DNA of 64,000 nucleotides from Catellatospora methionotrophica (GTDB lineage: Bacteria; Actinomycetota; Actinomycetes; Mycobacteriales; Micromonosporaceae): contig NZ_JAAOTJ010000001.1 of assembly GCF_011297335.1 (NCBI RefSeq), positions 124,001 through 188,000 of the forward strand. Reading direction: 5' to 3'. This document shows positions 8,387 to 16,399 of this stretch, one piece after another. The position numbers were made by a program, and so were the translations under genes. The notes under the pieces are model-generated. The model ran no database searches. It was not told the origin of the DNA and saw only the letters and a list, made by a program, of their open reading frames with translations. Position 1 is the stretch's first letter. Each line of letters starts with the position of its first letter.

Positions 8387-9499
8387 GTGACCGAACGAGT
8401 GCTGCTGACCGGCGCCACCGGGTTCGTCGGCTCCTTCCTGCTGAAGACCCTGCTCACTGCCACTGACGCAGACGTCGTCTGCCTCGTACGTGCCCCGGAC
8501 CCCGCCGCCGGGTGGCGGCGGCTCGGCGAAGGCCTCGCGTGGGACGCCGAACCGCTGCCGTCCCGCCGCATCACCATCGTGACCGGCGATCTGACCCGGG
8601 ACCGGATGGGACTGCACGCACCGACGTTCGACGCGCTGAGCCGGTCGGTGGACCTGGTGCTGCACGCCGCTGCCGACGCCAACCATGCTGCCGGCTTCGC
8701 CAGGCTCGAAGCCGCCAACGTCGCGGGCACCCGCGCGGCACTCCACCTCGCCGACGCGGCCGGTGCACGGTTCCACCTCCTGTCCAGTCTCGCGGTATTC
8801 GACGCGTGCGGGCGGACCGCGCCGGTCGACGAGGACACCGCCCTTGACCGGCTGCCCGTCCCCGAGGGCGGATACGGCCAGAGCAAACGCGCCGCCGAAC
8901 GTCTGACGGCACAAGCGTTCTCCGCGGGGCTGTCCGGAGCCATCCACCGCCTGGGGCGTATCAGCGGTGACGCCGACAGCGGACTATGCCAGCGAAACGA
9001 CGGACTCTGGATGCTGATCCGGGCCGGACTGCGCTTCGGCGCCCTTCCCGACGTCGACGTCCGGATCGACCTGACCCCGGTCGACTTCGCCGCCCGCGCC
9101 ATCGTGGCCCTGTCCCAGGCGGCGCCCGCCCGAACGCCGCACACGTTCCACCTGCACAACCCGCGCCCGGCGGACATGGCAGACGTCGCCCGAGCGGCAA
9201 GCCGCCTCGGCCGGACGGTGACGCTGGTGCCCGTGGAGCAGTGGCGGCAGATCCTGACGACCGCTGGGCGGCGCGAGGCCGCCGACCGGATGCTGATGCT
9301 GATCGCCCGGCTGGTCGACGACACGCTCGGCACCAGGATGCCCCCGGTGGACAGCACACGTACGCGAGACCGCCTGGGGGCTCTCGGACTGGTCTGCCCA
9401 CCCTTGGACGACGCGCTGCTCGACCGCTACTTCGCCTACTTCACCCGGACCGGCTTCCTGCCCGCCGACACGCCCGCGCTCAGTGGCACGGTGCGTTGA
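8387..9499 (+). CDS. NAD(P)-dependent thioester-reductase-like protein (extended SDR)
   Basis: A 370-residue extended short-chain dehydrogenase of the NAD_binding_4/thioester reductase type. GATGFVG at 9-15 binds NADP. Catalytic residues are Ser at 133-134 in LLSSLAVF, Y163 and K167 in GGYGQSKRAAE. The first complete domain of carboxylic acid reductases and of terminal reductase domains of synthetases looks like this, releasing acyl-carrier thioesters as aldehydes or alcohols. It starts with GTG at 8387 and is followed after two bases by the FkbH-like gene, with an acyl carrier protein downstream. A role in reducing a carrier-bound acyl group is therefore plausible inference. Confidence 0.75.
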   Translation: MTERVLLTGATGFVGSFLLKTLLTATDADVVCLVRAPDPAAGWRRLGEGLAWDAEPLPSRRITIVTGDLTRDRMGLHAPTFDALSRSVDLVLHAAADANHAAGFARLEAANVAGTRAALHLADAAGARFHLLSSLAVFDACGRTAPVDEDTALDRLPVPEGGYGQSKRAAERLTAQAFSAGLSGAIHRLGRISGDADSGLCQRNDGLWMLIRAGLRFGALPDVDVRIDLTPVDFAARAIVALSQAAPARTPHTFHLHNPRPADMADVARAASRLGRTVTLVPVEQWRQILTTAGRREAADRMLMLIARLVDDTLGTRMPPVDSTRTRDRLGALGLVCPPLDDALLDRYFAYFTRTGFLPADTPALSGTVR

Positions 9500-9501
9500 A
9501 G

Positions 9502-11334
9502 ATGCCGGACGCACCCGACCCCCGCGCAGGCTACGCCGCTTGGCGACAGGCCGCCGCAGCAGCGGCAGCCCCTGCCATGCCGCACAGACGTGACGTCCGC
9601 GTCGCCCTGCTGTCCACCGTCATGCTCGACCTCGTCGCCGAGCTGCTGCCGGTGGCCGCCCGCCCTCACCGCCTCGGCCTCACCCCGATCCTGGCACCCT
9701 TCGGACGGCTGGAGGCGGAGCTGCTCGACCCGGATCGACGGGCGCGCGTGGGCGACGCGGACTACACGGTCCTCGCCGGCACCTGGCACGACGTGCTCGA
9801 GGCGCCCGGCCGCCACAGCGCCGGAGAACTCGAGAACCGCGCCTTCGACCGCTGGTCGTCGCTGGTCCGGATGGTCCACGAACACACCACCGCCCGACCG
9901 GTCCTACTCGGGTTCGGCACACCGCCCGCAGACCCCTATGGGCAGCAGGCACTCGTCGACCCGGAGGCTCCGTCGGCGACGATCCGGCGGCTCAACGCCC
10001 GTCTCGCCGCCGCATGCGCCGACAACGCCCTGTTCGTCGACGTCGAGCGCCTCGCCTCCCGCTCGGGTCTGGACACCTGGGAGGACACCCGCTTCTGGCA
10101 CCAGATCCGCCAGCCGTTCGCCGCGGACGCGCTGCCCCAGCTGGCCGCGGCCATTGCCGACACCATCGCCGCCGACTGCGGACTCACCCGCCGTTGCGTG
10201 GTCGTCGACCTCGACAACACGCTGTGGCCCGGCGTGGTCGGGGACGACGGCATAGCGGCAGTCGCCCTCGACACCGGCGCCACCGGCGAAGCGCACGCCG
10301 CCCTGCAGCGCCACCTGCTCGCTCTGCGACAGCGGGGCATCGTCCTGGCGGTCGCCTCCAAGAACGACCACAAGCTCGCCGTACGGGCCCTCGACGAGGT
10401 CCCCGGGATGCTGCTGCGAGCGTCGGACTTCGCCTGGATCGAAGCCGGCTGGCAGCCCAAACCCGAACAGCTGCGCGCCATCGCCGACGGACTGCGCCTC
10501 GGGCTGGAAAGCATGGTCTTCGTCGACGACAACCCCGCCGAGCGGGCCGAAGTCGCCGCGGCACTGCCCGAAGTCCACGTGGTGAATCTGCCGCGCCACC
10601 CCTCCGGCTACGCCGCCGCGCTCGCCGCCACCCGGGGGCTCGCCGCCCACCGCGCTGGCACCGCCGGCACCACCCGTGCCACCTCCTACGCCGCCGTGGC
10701 CGCCGCCGACGCCCTGTCGCCGACGTTCGCGACACACGAGGCCTTTCTCGACAGCCTCCACATGCGCGCCTCCGTAGACCGGGTCAAGGTCGCGAGCCTC
10801 ACCCGCGCCGCTGAACTCGTGGTGAAGACCAACCAGTTCAACCTCACCACCCGCCGCCGTACCGCCGCGCAACTCCTCCCGCTGATCGACGACCCGGACT
10901 GGTACACCGCCACGCTCACCCTCACCGACCGTCTCGCCAGCCACGGCGTCGTCGGCCTGTTGCTCGCCCACGCCGACGCCGACACCGCGACCGTCGACAC
11001 ACTGCTGCTGAGCTGCCGCGTGATCGGCCGCACGGCGGAGACGACACTGCTCGCCTCGGCAGTGCGATGGGCCCGTCAGCGGGGATGCCGCGAACTACGT
11101 GGCCTCTACCAGCCGACCGCCCGCAACAGCGTCACCGCCGACGTCTACGACCGCCACGGCTTCACACCCACGCCCGACAGCGGCGACGGGATCCGAACCT
11201 ACCGCTTCGACCTGTCCCGTGGGCCCTTCCACGGGAGCCCGCACATCACCGAAAGGGACCACCATGACCGTCATGAACGCGACCAGTACCTACGAGCGGC
11301 TGTCCACGGTGTTCACGCGCGTCATGGGGGTTGA
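9502..11334 (+). CDS. FkbH-like HAD-superfamily protein
   Basis: A 610-residue FkbH-family protein. An N-terminal SGNH-like part (residues 30-230) precedes the HAD domain: DLDNT at 236-240 (motif I, DxDxT), VASKND at 284-289, and VFVDDNPAER at 339-348. A C-terminal GNAT-like part (KVASLTRAAELVVKTNQFNLTTRR) follows. Known members load a glyceryl unit from 1,3-bisphosphoglycerate onto an acyl carrier protein. The start follows the previous stop by two bases. The frame overlaps the acyl carrier gene by 71 bases, which is unusually long; residues after about 588 look like tail rather than family sequence. Confidence 0.85.
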   Translation: MPDAPDPRAGYAAWRQAAAAAAAPAMPHRRDVRVALLSTVMLDLVAELLPVAARPHRLGLTPILAPFGRLEAELLDPDRRARVGDADYTVLAGTWHDVLEAPGRHSAGELENRAFDRWSSLVRMVHEHTTARPVLLGFGTPPADPYGQQALVDPEAPSATIRRLNARLAAACADNALFVDVERLASRSGLDTWEDTRFWHQIRQPFAADALPQLAAAIADTIAADCGLTRRCVVVDLDNTLWPGVVGDDGIAAVALDTGATGEAHAALQRHLLALRQRGIVLAVASKNDHKLAVRALDEVPGMLLRASDFAWIEAGWQPKPEQLRAIADGLRLGLESMVFVDDNPAERAEVAAALPEVHVVNLPRHPSGYAAALAATRGLAAHRAGTAGTTRATSYAAVAAADALSPTFATHEAFLDSLHMRASVDRVKVASLTRAAELVVKTNQFNLTTRRRTAAQLLPLIDDPDWYTATLTLTDRLASHGVVGLLLAHADADTATVDTLLLSCRVIGRTAETTLLASAVRWARQRGCRELRGLYQPTARNSVTADVYDRHGFTPTPDSGDGIRTYRFDLSRGPFHGSPHITERDHHDRHERDQYLRAAVHGVHARHGG

Positions 11335-11515
11335 GCCGCCGCACGGGCCGGAGACCAGCCCGCAGGACGTCGAGGCCTGGGACTCACTCGGCCACATCAA
11401 ACTGTTCGCCGAGGCCGAATCCGAGTTCGACCGCCAGCTACCCGACGAGCTGATGATCCCCGGGCACAGCCTGCGGCAGCTGGCCGAGGCCGTCGACGCG
11501 GCCCCGCCGGCGTGA
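11264..11515 (+). CDS. Acyl carrier protein
   Basis: An 83-residue carrier protein. The phosphopantetheine attachment site is S41 in WDSLGHIKL, and DVEAWDSLGH plus the ELMIPGHSLRQLAEAV helix match acyl carriers partnered with FkbH-type enzymes. ATG at 11264 has AAAGGGA upstream. The last bases overlap the next start (GTGA). It probably carries the glyceryl-derived or related acyl unit made by the neighbouring FkbH-like protein. Confidence 0.85.
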   Translation: MTVMNATSTYERLSTVFTRVMGVEPPHGPETSPQDVEAWDSLGHIKLFAEAESEFDRQLPDELMIPGHSLRQLAEAVDAAPPA

Positions 11516-11925
11516 TCGTCCGCCTCGACCACGTCGGCTTCGCCAGCCCCAGCGCAGACGAGGGCACCGCACTCATGAAACGGCTGGGGCTGGTCCTGGC
11601 CGCGTCCGGGGCAGCCGACGACTACGGCGTCTCCTGCGACTTCTGGCAGGCCGGCGACGATCCGCAGGGCACCACGGTGGAGGTCGTCGCACCGACCCGG
11701 CCCGACGCCGCGATCACCCGGCGGGTCGCGATGTCCGGTTCATCGCTCTACCACCTGGCATTCGAGGTCGACTCCCTGGCTGAGGAACTGTCCAGACTGC
11801 GCCGGGCGGGTTTCCTGCCGATCGACCGCACCCCACGCTGCGGAGCCAAGGACGACATGCGCGTGGCCTTCGTCCTCGACCCGACGACCGACCTGCTGAT
11901 CGAACTGGTCCACTACGGCGGCTGA
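11512..11925 (+). CDS. VOC/glyoxalase-family protein
   Basis: A 137-residue vicinal oxygen chelate protein with two beta-alpha-beta-beta-beta units. LDHVGFASPS gives the first metal His, LYHLAFEV the second, and LIELV at the C-terminus the Glu, similar to methylmalonyl-CoA epimerase-like members. It starts with GTG overlapping the carrier-protein stop. VOC proteins next to FkbH and an acyl carrier could epimerise or dehydrate the carrier-bound unit; the reaction is not known. Confidence 0.75.
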   Translation: MIVRLDHVGFASPSADEGTALMKRLGLVLAASGAADDYGVSCDFWQAGDDPQGTTVEVVAPTRPDAAITRRVAMSGSSLYHLAFEVDSLAEELSRLRRAGFLPIDRTPRCGAKDDMRVAFVLDPTTDLLIELVHYGG

Positions 11926-12010
11926 GTCGTCCGGGGCCGGGTCACCGCAGACCACCACTCCAACTATCACGGAGCAGCCGTGACGTGACCGCGTCCCGGT
12001 GTGCGTCGGT

Positions 12011-12967
12011 TCAGCTCGACAGGGCCGAGGCGGGCCGCTGGGCGAACCACTCGATCTGCTCGCGCAGCGCCCGTGCCTCGGGCACGTCGGCGAACCGGGA
12101 GTCGCGCAGCGCGTCGGCGACCCGGGCCACTCCGGCCATCACCTCGGCGGTCCGCCGGGGCAGGTCCAGGCGCAGCACCGGGCCGAGGGTGTCGCGGGCC
12201 GCGGCCACGTCGCCGTCGCGCACCCGGACCAGCGCCAGCACGCACCGCGCGCCGGCCTCGTCGCCGAAGGACCGCTGCTCGGGTGGCGACGCCGCGTACA
12301 GGGCGATGGACCGGGTCGCCTCGTGCACCGCCCGTTCGCGCTGGTCGGGCAGGCACGCGTACGCGTCGGCGGCGTAGTGGTGGTGGCGGGCGGGCGCGAA
12401 CAGGAAGATCCCGCCGAGCGCGTCGAGGTCGTCGTGGGTGTGGTGCTCGCGCAGGTCGTCGGCGCGCACCAGGGCCAGCCGCGCGGCTTCGGCGTGCCCG
12501 AGCCTGGCCAGCGCCCGAGCCTGCGCGCAGGCCAGCCACGAGGCCACCGATCCGGTCTGCTCGGCGGCGATGCCCGAGCCGCAGTCGGCGAACGCCGCGG
12601 CCTCCTGCGGCCGTCCGCCGGAGTACGCCAGCAGGCTCTGCAGGCCGCGGCTCCACGCCCGCAGGCCGGGGTGGCCGATGTTGTCGGCGCACACGTACGC
12701 CATTCGGGCCAGCGACATCGCCTGGTGCTCGCGGTCGAGGTCGTGGTGGGCCTTGGCCAGCATCCCGGACACGAGCGCGGCCAGCAGGTACAGCTCGCGC
12801 ACGTGGTCGGGCTCCGGGTCGTTCTCCAGCCGGCTGAACACCCGTTCCTGGGCCTCCAGCAGCGGCCCGAACAGTTCGGTGACCGGGTCGCACAGGCACC
12901 GCCCGGCGAGCGCGGCCACCTCGTCGCGCAGCTGCTCGACGGTGATGTTCTCGGCAAGGATGGTCAT
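12011..12967 (-). CDS. TPR-like helical repeat protein
   Basis: A 318-residue, helix-rich soluble protein. Repeated Ala/Leu helical pairs such as ARALARLGHAEAARLALVRAD and the overall look match the C-terminal sensing part of actinobacterial XRE-type regulators, but no N-terminal helix-turn-helix is present. It lies 13 bases downstream of the peptide transporter gene on the same strand, so the two are probably co-transcribed. A role in peptide sensing or transporter control is a guess from context. Confidence 0.6.
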   Translation of the reverse strand: MTILAENITVEQLRDEVAALAGRCLCDPVTELFGPLLEAQERVFSRLENDPEPDHVRELYLLAALVSGMLAKAHHDLDREHQAMSLARMAYVCADNIGHPGLRAWSRGLQSLLAYSGGRPQEAAAFADCGSGIAAEQTGSVASWLACAQARALARLGHAEAARLALVRADDLREHHTHDDLDALGGIFLFAPARHHHYAADAYACLPDQRERAVHEATRSIALYAASPPEQRSFGDEAGARCVLALVRVRDGDVAAARDTLGPVLRLDLPRRTAEVMAGVARVADALRDSRFADVPEARALREQIEWFAQRPASALSS

Positions 12968-12980
12968 CGGTTGTCGCCTC

Positions 12981-14471
12981 TCAGTGCACGCCGGACATCA
13001 GCTGGCCGATCCGGCGCGCGCCGAACCAGAAGCAGACGCCGACGATGATGGCCAGCAGGCCCAGGCTGCCGTAGTACGCGGCGTCGGACAGTTTGCCGCT
13101 CAGCGGCGTCACCCACGTGTTGAGCGCGTTGCCGGCGGCGGTGGCCAGGAACCACAGGCCCATCACCTGGCTGGCGTAGCGCAGCGGGGCGAGTTTGGTG
13201 GTGACGGACAGGCCGACCGGGGACAGCAGCAGCTCGGCGCAGGTCTGGATGAGATACACCAGCACGATCCACCACGGCGAGATCAGCCCGCGCGCCGCGG
13301 CCGCCCCGGCGGCGCCCATGACCAGGAACGACAGGCCGATGCCGAGCAGCGCCAGGGAGAACTTGACCGGGGTCGCGGGCTGGCGGCGGTCCAGCTTGGT
13401 CCACATCCAGGCGAACACGGGTGCGAGCAGCAGGATCAGCACCGGGTTGACGGACTGGAACCAGGCGGTGGGGATCTCGAAGCTGCCGACGGTGCGGTCG
13501 ACCTTCTCGTTGGTGAACAGGTTGACCAGGCTGCCGGCCTGGTCGTAGATCATCCAGAACAGCGTCGCCCCGATGAAGATCCACACGTACGCGCTGACGC
13601 GGGAGCGCTCCTGGTGGGTCAGGGTCCGGTCGCGGAACATCATGATGAAGTACAGGGCGGGCACGACCAGCGCCAGGATCGTCAGCGCGTTCTTGACGTG
13701 GTCGGCCTTGAAGGTCCCCGCCGCGACGTCGACGGCCAGCAGGATCACGATCACGGCGAGCACGATCCCGGCGATCTTCAGGATCTTGTTGCGTTCGTGG
13801 GCCAGCAGCGGCTTGTGCGCCTTGAGGCCGACGCCTTCGAGCCGCCGGGAGCCCAGCACGTACTGGATGACCGCGATGGTCATGCCGACCGCGGCGATGC
13901 CGAACGCCACGTGCCAGTCGTTGCGGGCCGCGAAGATGCCGGTCAGCAGCGGGGCGAAGAACGCGCCGAGGTTGATGCCCAGGTAGAACAGGGTGAACCC
14001 GGCGTCGCGGCGGGACTCGTGCAGCTCGGGGTGCTTGTCGTACAGCTCGCCGACCATCGCGGAGATGTTGGGCTTGAGCAGGCCGGTGCCGAGCACGATG
14101 AGGACCAGGCCGAGGTAGAACATGGAGCGGGCGGAGAAGGCCAGGCTGTAGTGGCCCAGCGCGATGATGATGCCGCCCCACAGCACGCTGCGGCGGGTGC
14201 CCAGGATCCGGTCGGCGATCCAGCCGCCGGGCAGGGCCATGAAGTACACCATCGAGTTGTAGATCGCGTACAGCGACGCGGCGGCCACGTCGTCCATCCC
14301 GAAGCCGCCGTCGGTCAGCTCGGTGGCCAGGAACAGCGTGAGGATGGCCCGCATGCCGTAGAAGCTGAACCGCTCCCACATCTCGGTGAGGAACAGCACG
14401 ACCAGACCGCCGGGGTGGCCGAACCAGGTCTTGACCGGTTTTCCCGATGCCGGCACCGCCGTGGTGGCCAT
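12981..14471 (-). CDS. POT/PTR2-family peptide transporter
   Basis: A 496-residue membrane protein with about 14 predicted transmembrane segments, a proton-coupled oligopeptide transporter of the DtpT type. Signatures include FLTEMWERFSFYGMRAIL (the ExxER region), FTLFYLGINLGAFFAPLL, and CAELLLSPVGLSVTTKLAP. ATG at 14471 has a G-rich site (CCGGGGGT) upstream; the frame stays open to 14543, but that stretch has no family match. It is divergent from rbpA and followed by the TPR-protein gene. Confidence 0.9.
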   Translation of the reverse strand: MATTAVPASGKPVKTWFGHPGGLVVLFLTEMWERFSFYGMRAILTLFLATELTDGGFGMDDVAAASLYAIYNSMVYFMALPGGWIADRILGTRRSVLWGGIIIALGHYSLAFSARSMFYLGLVLIVLGTGLLKPNISAMVGELYDKHPELHESRRDAGFTLFYLGINLGAFFAPLLTGIFAARNDWHVAFGIAAVGMTIAVIQYVLGSRRLEGVGLKAHKPLLAHERNKILKIAGIVLAVIVILLAVDVAAGTFKADHVKNALTILALVVPALYFIMMFRDRTLTHQERSRVSAYVWIFIGATLFWMIYDQAGSLVNLFTNEKVDRTVGSFEIPTAWFQSVNPVLILLLAPVFAWMWTKLDRRQPATPVKFSLALLGIGLSFLVMGAAGAAAARGLISPWWIVLVYLIQTCAELLLSPVGLSVTTKLAPLRYASQVMGLWFLATAAGNALNTWVTPLSGKLSDAAYYGSLGLLAIIVGVCFWFGARRIGQLMSGVH

Positions 14472-14592
14472 CGCGTTACCCCCGGATGTGATGTACCCCG
14501 CAAAACAGGTCCAACCGGACAATATCGCGGCTCTCCGGTACACATGAGGCGCTCTGCGGAATAGGGTGCGACAGCGGCATGGGTCACGACGG

Positions 14593-14618
14593 GGAATCGT
14601 CGTGGCGTCCAGGTCGTT
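14593..14618 (+). promoter_or_regulatory. Candidate sigma-R promoter of rbpA
   Basis: GGAAT at 14593-14597, exactly 18 bases, then GTT at 14616-14618, about 38 bases before the rbpA ATG. This matches the actinobacterial sigma-R (SigH) consensus GGAAT-N18/19-GTT. rbpA is a known thiol-stress target of sigma-R in Streptomyces. No transcription start evidence is available here. Confidence 0.6.
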
Positions 14619-14655
14619 GCATCACGCGGAAGACTTACGACTGTGAGGAGCTGAC

Positions 14656-14994
14656 ATGGGCGATCGGATGTTGCGGGGAAGCCGACTGGGGGCCGTGAGC
14701 TACGAGTCCGAGCGCAACACCGAACTCGCGCCGCGTCAGATGCGCGAGTTCCTGTGCGCTCAGGGCCACCGTTTCGAGGTGCCCTTCGCGGTCGAGGCCG
14801 AGGTGCCCGGCACCTGGGAGTGCAAGTTCGACGGGAGTGTGGCACGGCTGGTCGACGGTACCGAGCCGGAGCAGAAGAAGGTCAAGCCGCCGCGTACGCA
14901 CTGGGACATGCTCCTGGAGCGGCGCTCGATGGCCGAGCTCGACGAGATCCTCAACGAGCGGCTGGCCGACGTGCGCACCCGCCGCGGCCGCTGA
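14656..14994 (+). CDS. rbpA: RNA polymerase-binding protein RbpA
   Basis: A 112-residue protein matching RbpA along its length. The N-terminal MLRGSRLGAVSYESERNTELAPRQ, the core with CAQGHRFEVPFAVEAEVPGTWEC (two Cys), the LVDG linker and the C-terminal THWDMLLERRSMAELDEILNERL sigma-interacting helix are all present. RbpA binds RNA polymerase with principal sigma factors and stabilises the open complex. GAGGAG lies 6 bases before the ATG. It is convergent with fxsA, with a strong hairpin between them. Confidence 0.97.
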   Translation: MGDRMLRGSRLGAVSYESERNTELAPRQMREFLCAQGHRFEVPFAVEAEVPGTWECKFDGSVARLVDGTEPEQKKVKPPRTHWDMLLERRSMAELDEILNERLADVRTRRGR

Positions 14995-15004
14995 TCGACA
15001 CACC

Positions 15005-15040
15005 GAAGGCGCCCACCCCGAACTCGGGGTGGGCGCCTTC
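15005..15040. terminator. Bidirectional terminator between rbpA and fxsA
   Basis: A perfect 17-base-pair inverted repeat with a 2-base centre (arms 15005-15021 and 15024-15040), 10 bases after the rbpA stop and 7 bases after the fxsA stop. It can end transcription in both directions. Confidence 0.85.
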
Positions 15041-15046
15041 GCGCTG

Positions 15047-15565
15047 TCAGTCGACGATCTCGCCCTCGATGACCTCGGTCGGCGTGCTGGCCGGCCCGGT
15101 CGGGCCCGAGCCGGGCGGCTGTGACTGCTGGGGCTGGTGGTGCGGGGTGCTGACGCGGACCTTGCGCGGCCCGAACACGTTGTTGGCGGCCGAGGCCGGG
15201 ATGCGCTTCTCGGTCGCGGCACGCACCCGCCCGCGAGCGAGCGTGCGCACCGGCGGGACAAGCAGCAGCAGCCCGACGGCCGCGGTCAACAGTCCGGGGA
15301 TGATCAGCAGCAGCGCCGCGATCAGCCCGACGACCCCGTCGAGGGCCTGGTCACCGCGGGGCTGACCGGCCTGGCGCGCGTCGCGCAGCCGCCGCCACGC
15401 CGACAGGCCCTCCTTGCGCAGCAGCACCGCGCCGAGCAGCATCAGGACCACGGCCAGCAGCAGGGTCAGGCCGACGCCGAGCAGCCTGCTGACGCCCCAG
15501 AACACGGCGAACTCCACCACGCCCAGGCACAGCACGGCCAGCGGCACCCACCGCAGCTTGCGCAT
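15047..15565 (-). CDS. fxsA: FxsA-family membrane protein
   Basis: A 172-residue FxsA-type protein with hydrophobic segments at about 4-25, 28-47 and 74-105, including GVVGLIAALLLIIPGLLTAAVGLLLLVPPVR, the family hallmark. A Pro/Gln-rich cytosolic tail follows. ATG at 15565 has GGAGGTGA upstream. In E. coli FxsA suppresses phage F exclusion; in actinobacteria its place next to lnt/ppm is conserved but its role is unclear. Confidence 0.85.
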   Translation of the reverse strand: MRKLRWVPLAVLCLGVVEFAVFWGVSRLLGVGLTLLLAVVLMLLGAVLLRKEGLSAWRRLRDARQAGQPRGDQALDGVVGLIAALLLIIPGLLTAAVGLLLLVPPVRTLARGRVRAATEKRIPASAANNVFGPRKVRVSTPHHQPQQSQPPGSGPTGPASTPTEVIEGEIVD

Positions 15566-15599
15566 CCGGTCACCTCCAGCCGGTCGAGCCGGCCCGGGT

Positions 15600-16385
15600 T
15601 CACGGCCAGCGATCACTCGGCTTGAACATACGCCGCACGCGCTCGCGACGGGACTGCGCACCCCACACCGTGACCTTCCACAGCGCCTCCTTGATGATCG
15701 AGCCGCTCATCTTGGACACGCCGTGCTCGCGCTCGGCGAACGTGATCGGCACCTCCACGATCCGGAAGCCGTTGCGGTGCGTACGGTAGGTCAGCTCGAC
15801 CTGGAAGCTGTAGCCGCGCGAGGTCACCGTCTCGACGTCGATCTTGCGCAGGACGGGCAGCCGGTAGGCGCGGTAGCCGCCGGTGGCGTCCTTGACGCCC
15901 ATGCCCATCACCACACGGGTGTAGAAGTTCGCGCCGCGCGACAGGATCAGCCGCCGCACCGGCCAGTTGATGACCTTGCCGCCGCGCACCCAGCGCGAGC
16001 CGATGACCGCGTCCGCGCCGCGCAGCGCGTCCAGCAGCCGGGGCAGCTCCTCGGGGGCGTGCGAGCCGTCGGCGTCCATCTCGACGACGGCGTCGTAACC
16101 GTGCTCGTGGGCCCAGTCGAACCCGGCGATGTACGCCGCGCCCAGGCCCTGCTTGCCGGGCCGGTGCAGGACCTTGACGTGGTCGTCGGCGGCCGCCATC
16201 TCGTCGGCGATCGCGCCGGTGCCGTCCGGGCTGTTGTCGTCGGCGATCAGGATGTCGACGTCGGGCGTCGCCTGGCGCACCCGGGGCACGATCAGGCGGA
16301 CGTTCTCCGACTCGTTGTACGTCGGGATGATCACCAGGACCCGGCCCACGCCGGGATACCCGATCTCCGTCTCGTCGCCGCTCAC
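15600..16385 (-). CDS. ppm: Polyprenol monophosphomannose synthase
   Basis: A 261-residue GT2 enzyme that moves mannose from GDP-mannose to polyprenyl phosphate, the donor for lipoglycans and protein O-mannosylation. [39 protein letters not shown] (metal-binding DAD) and IGSRWVRGG match Ppm1/DPM1. GTG at 16385 is chosen because GGAGG lies 5 bases upstream; the open frame reaches back into lnt. It follows lnt by 14 bases; in mycobacteria the two activities are fused or adjacent. Confidence 0.92.
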   Translation of the reverse strand: MSGDETEIGYPGVGRVLVIIPTYNESENVRLIVPRVRQATPDVDILIADDNSPDGTGAIADEMAAADDHVKVLHRPGKQGLGAAYIAGFDWAHEHGYDAVVEMDADGSHAPEELPRLLDALRGADAVIGSRWVRGGKVINWPVRRLILSRGANFYTRVVMGMGVKDATGGYRAYRLPVLRKIDVETVTSRGYSFQVELTYRTHRNGFRIVEVPITFAEREHGVSKMSGSIIKEALWKVTVWGAQSRRERVRRMFKPSDRWP

Positions 16386-16399
16386 CGGGACCTCCACGT

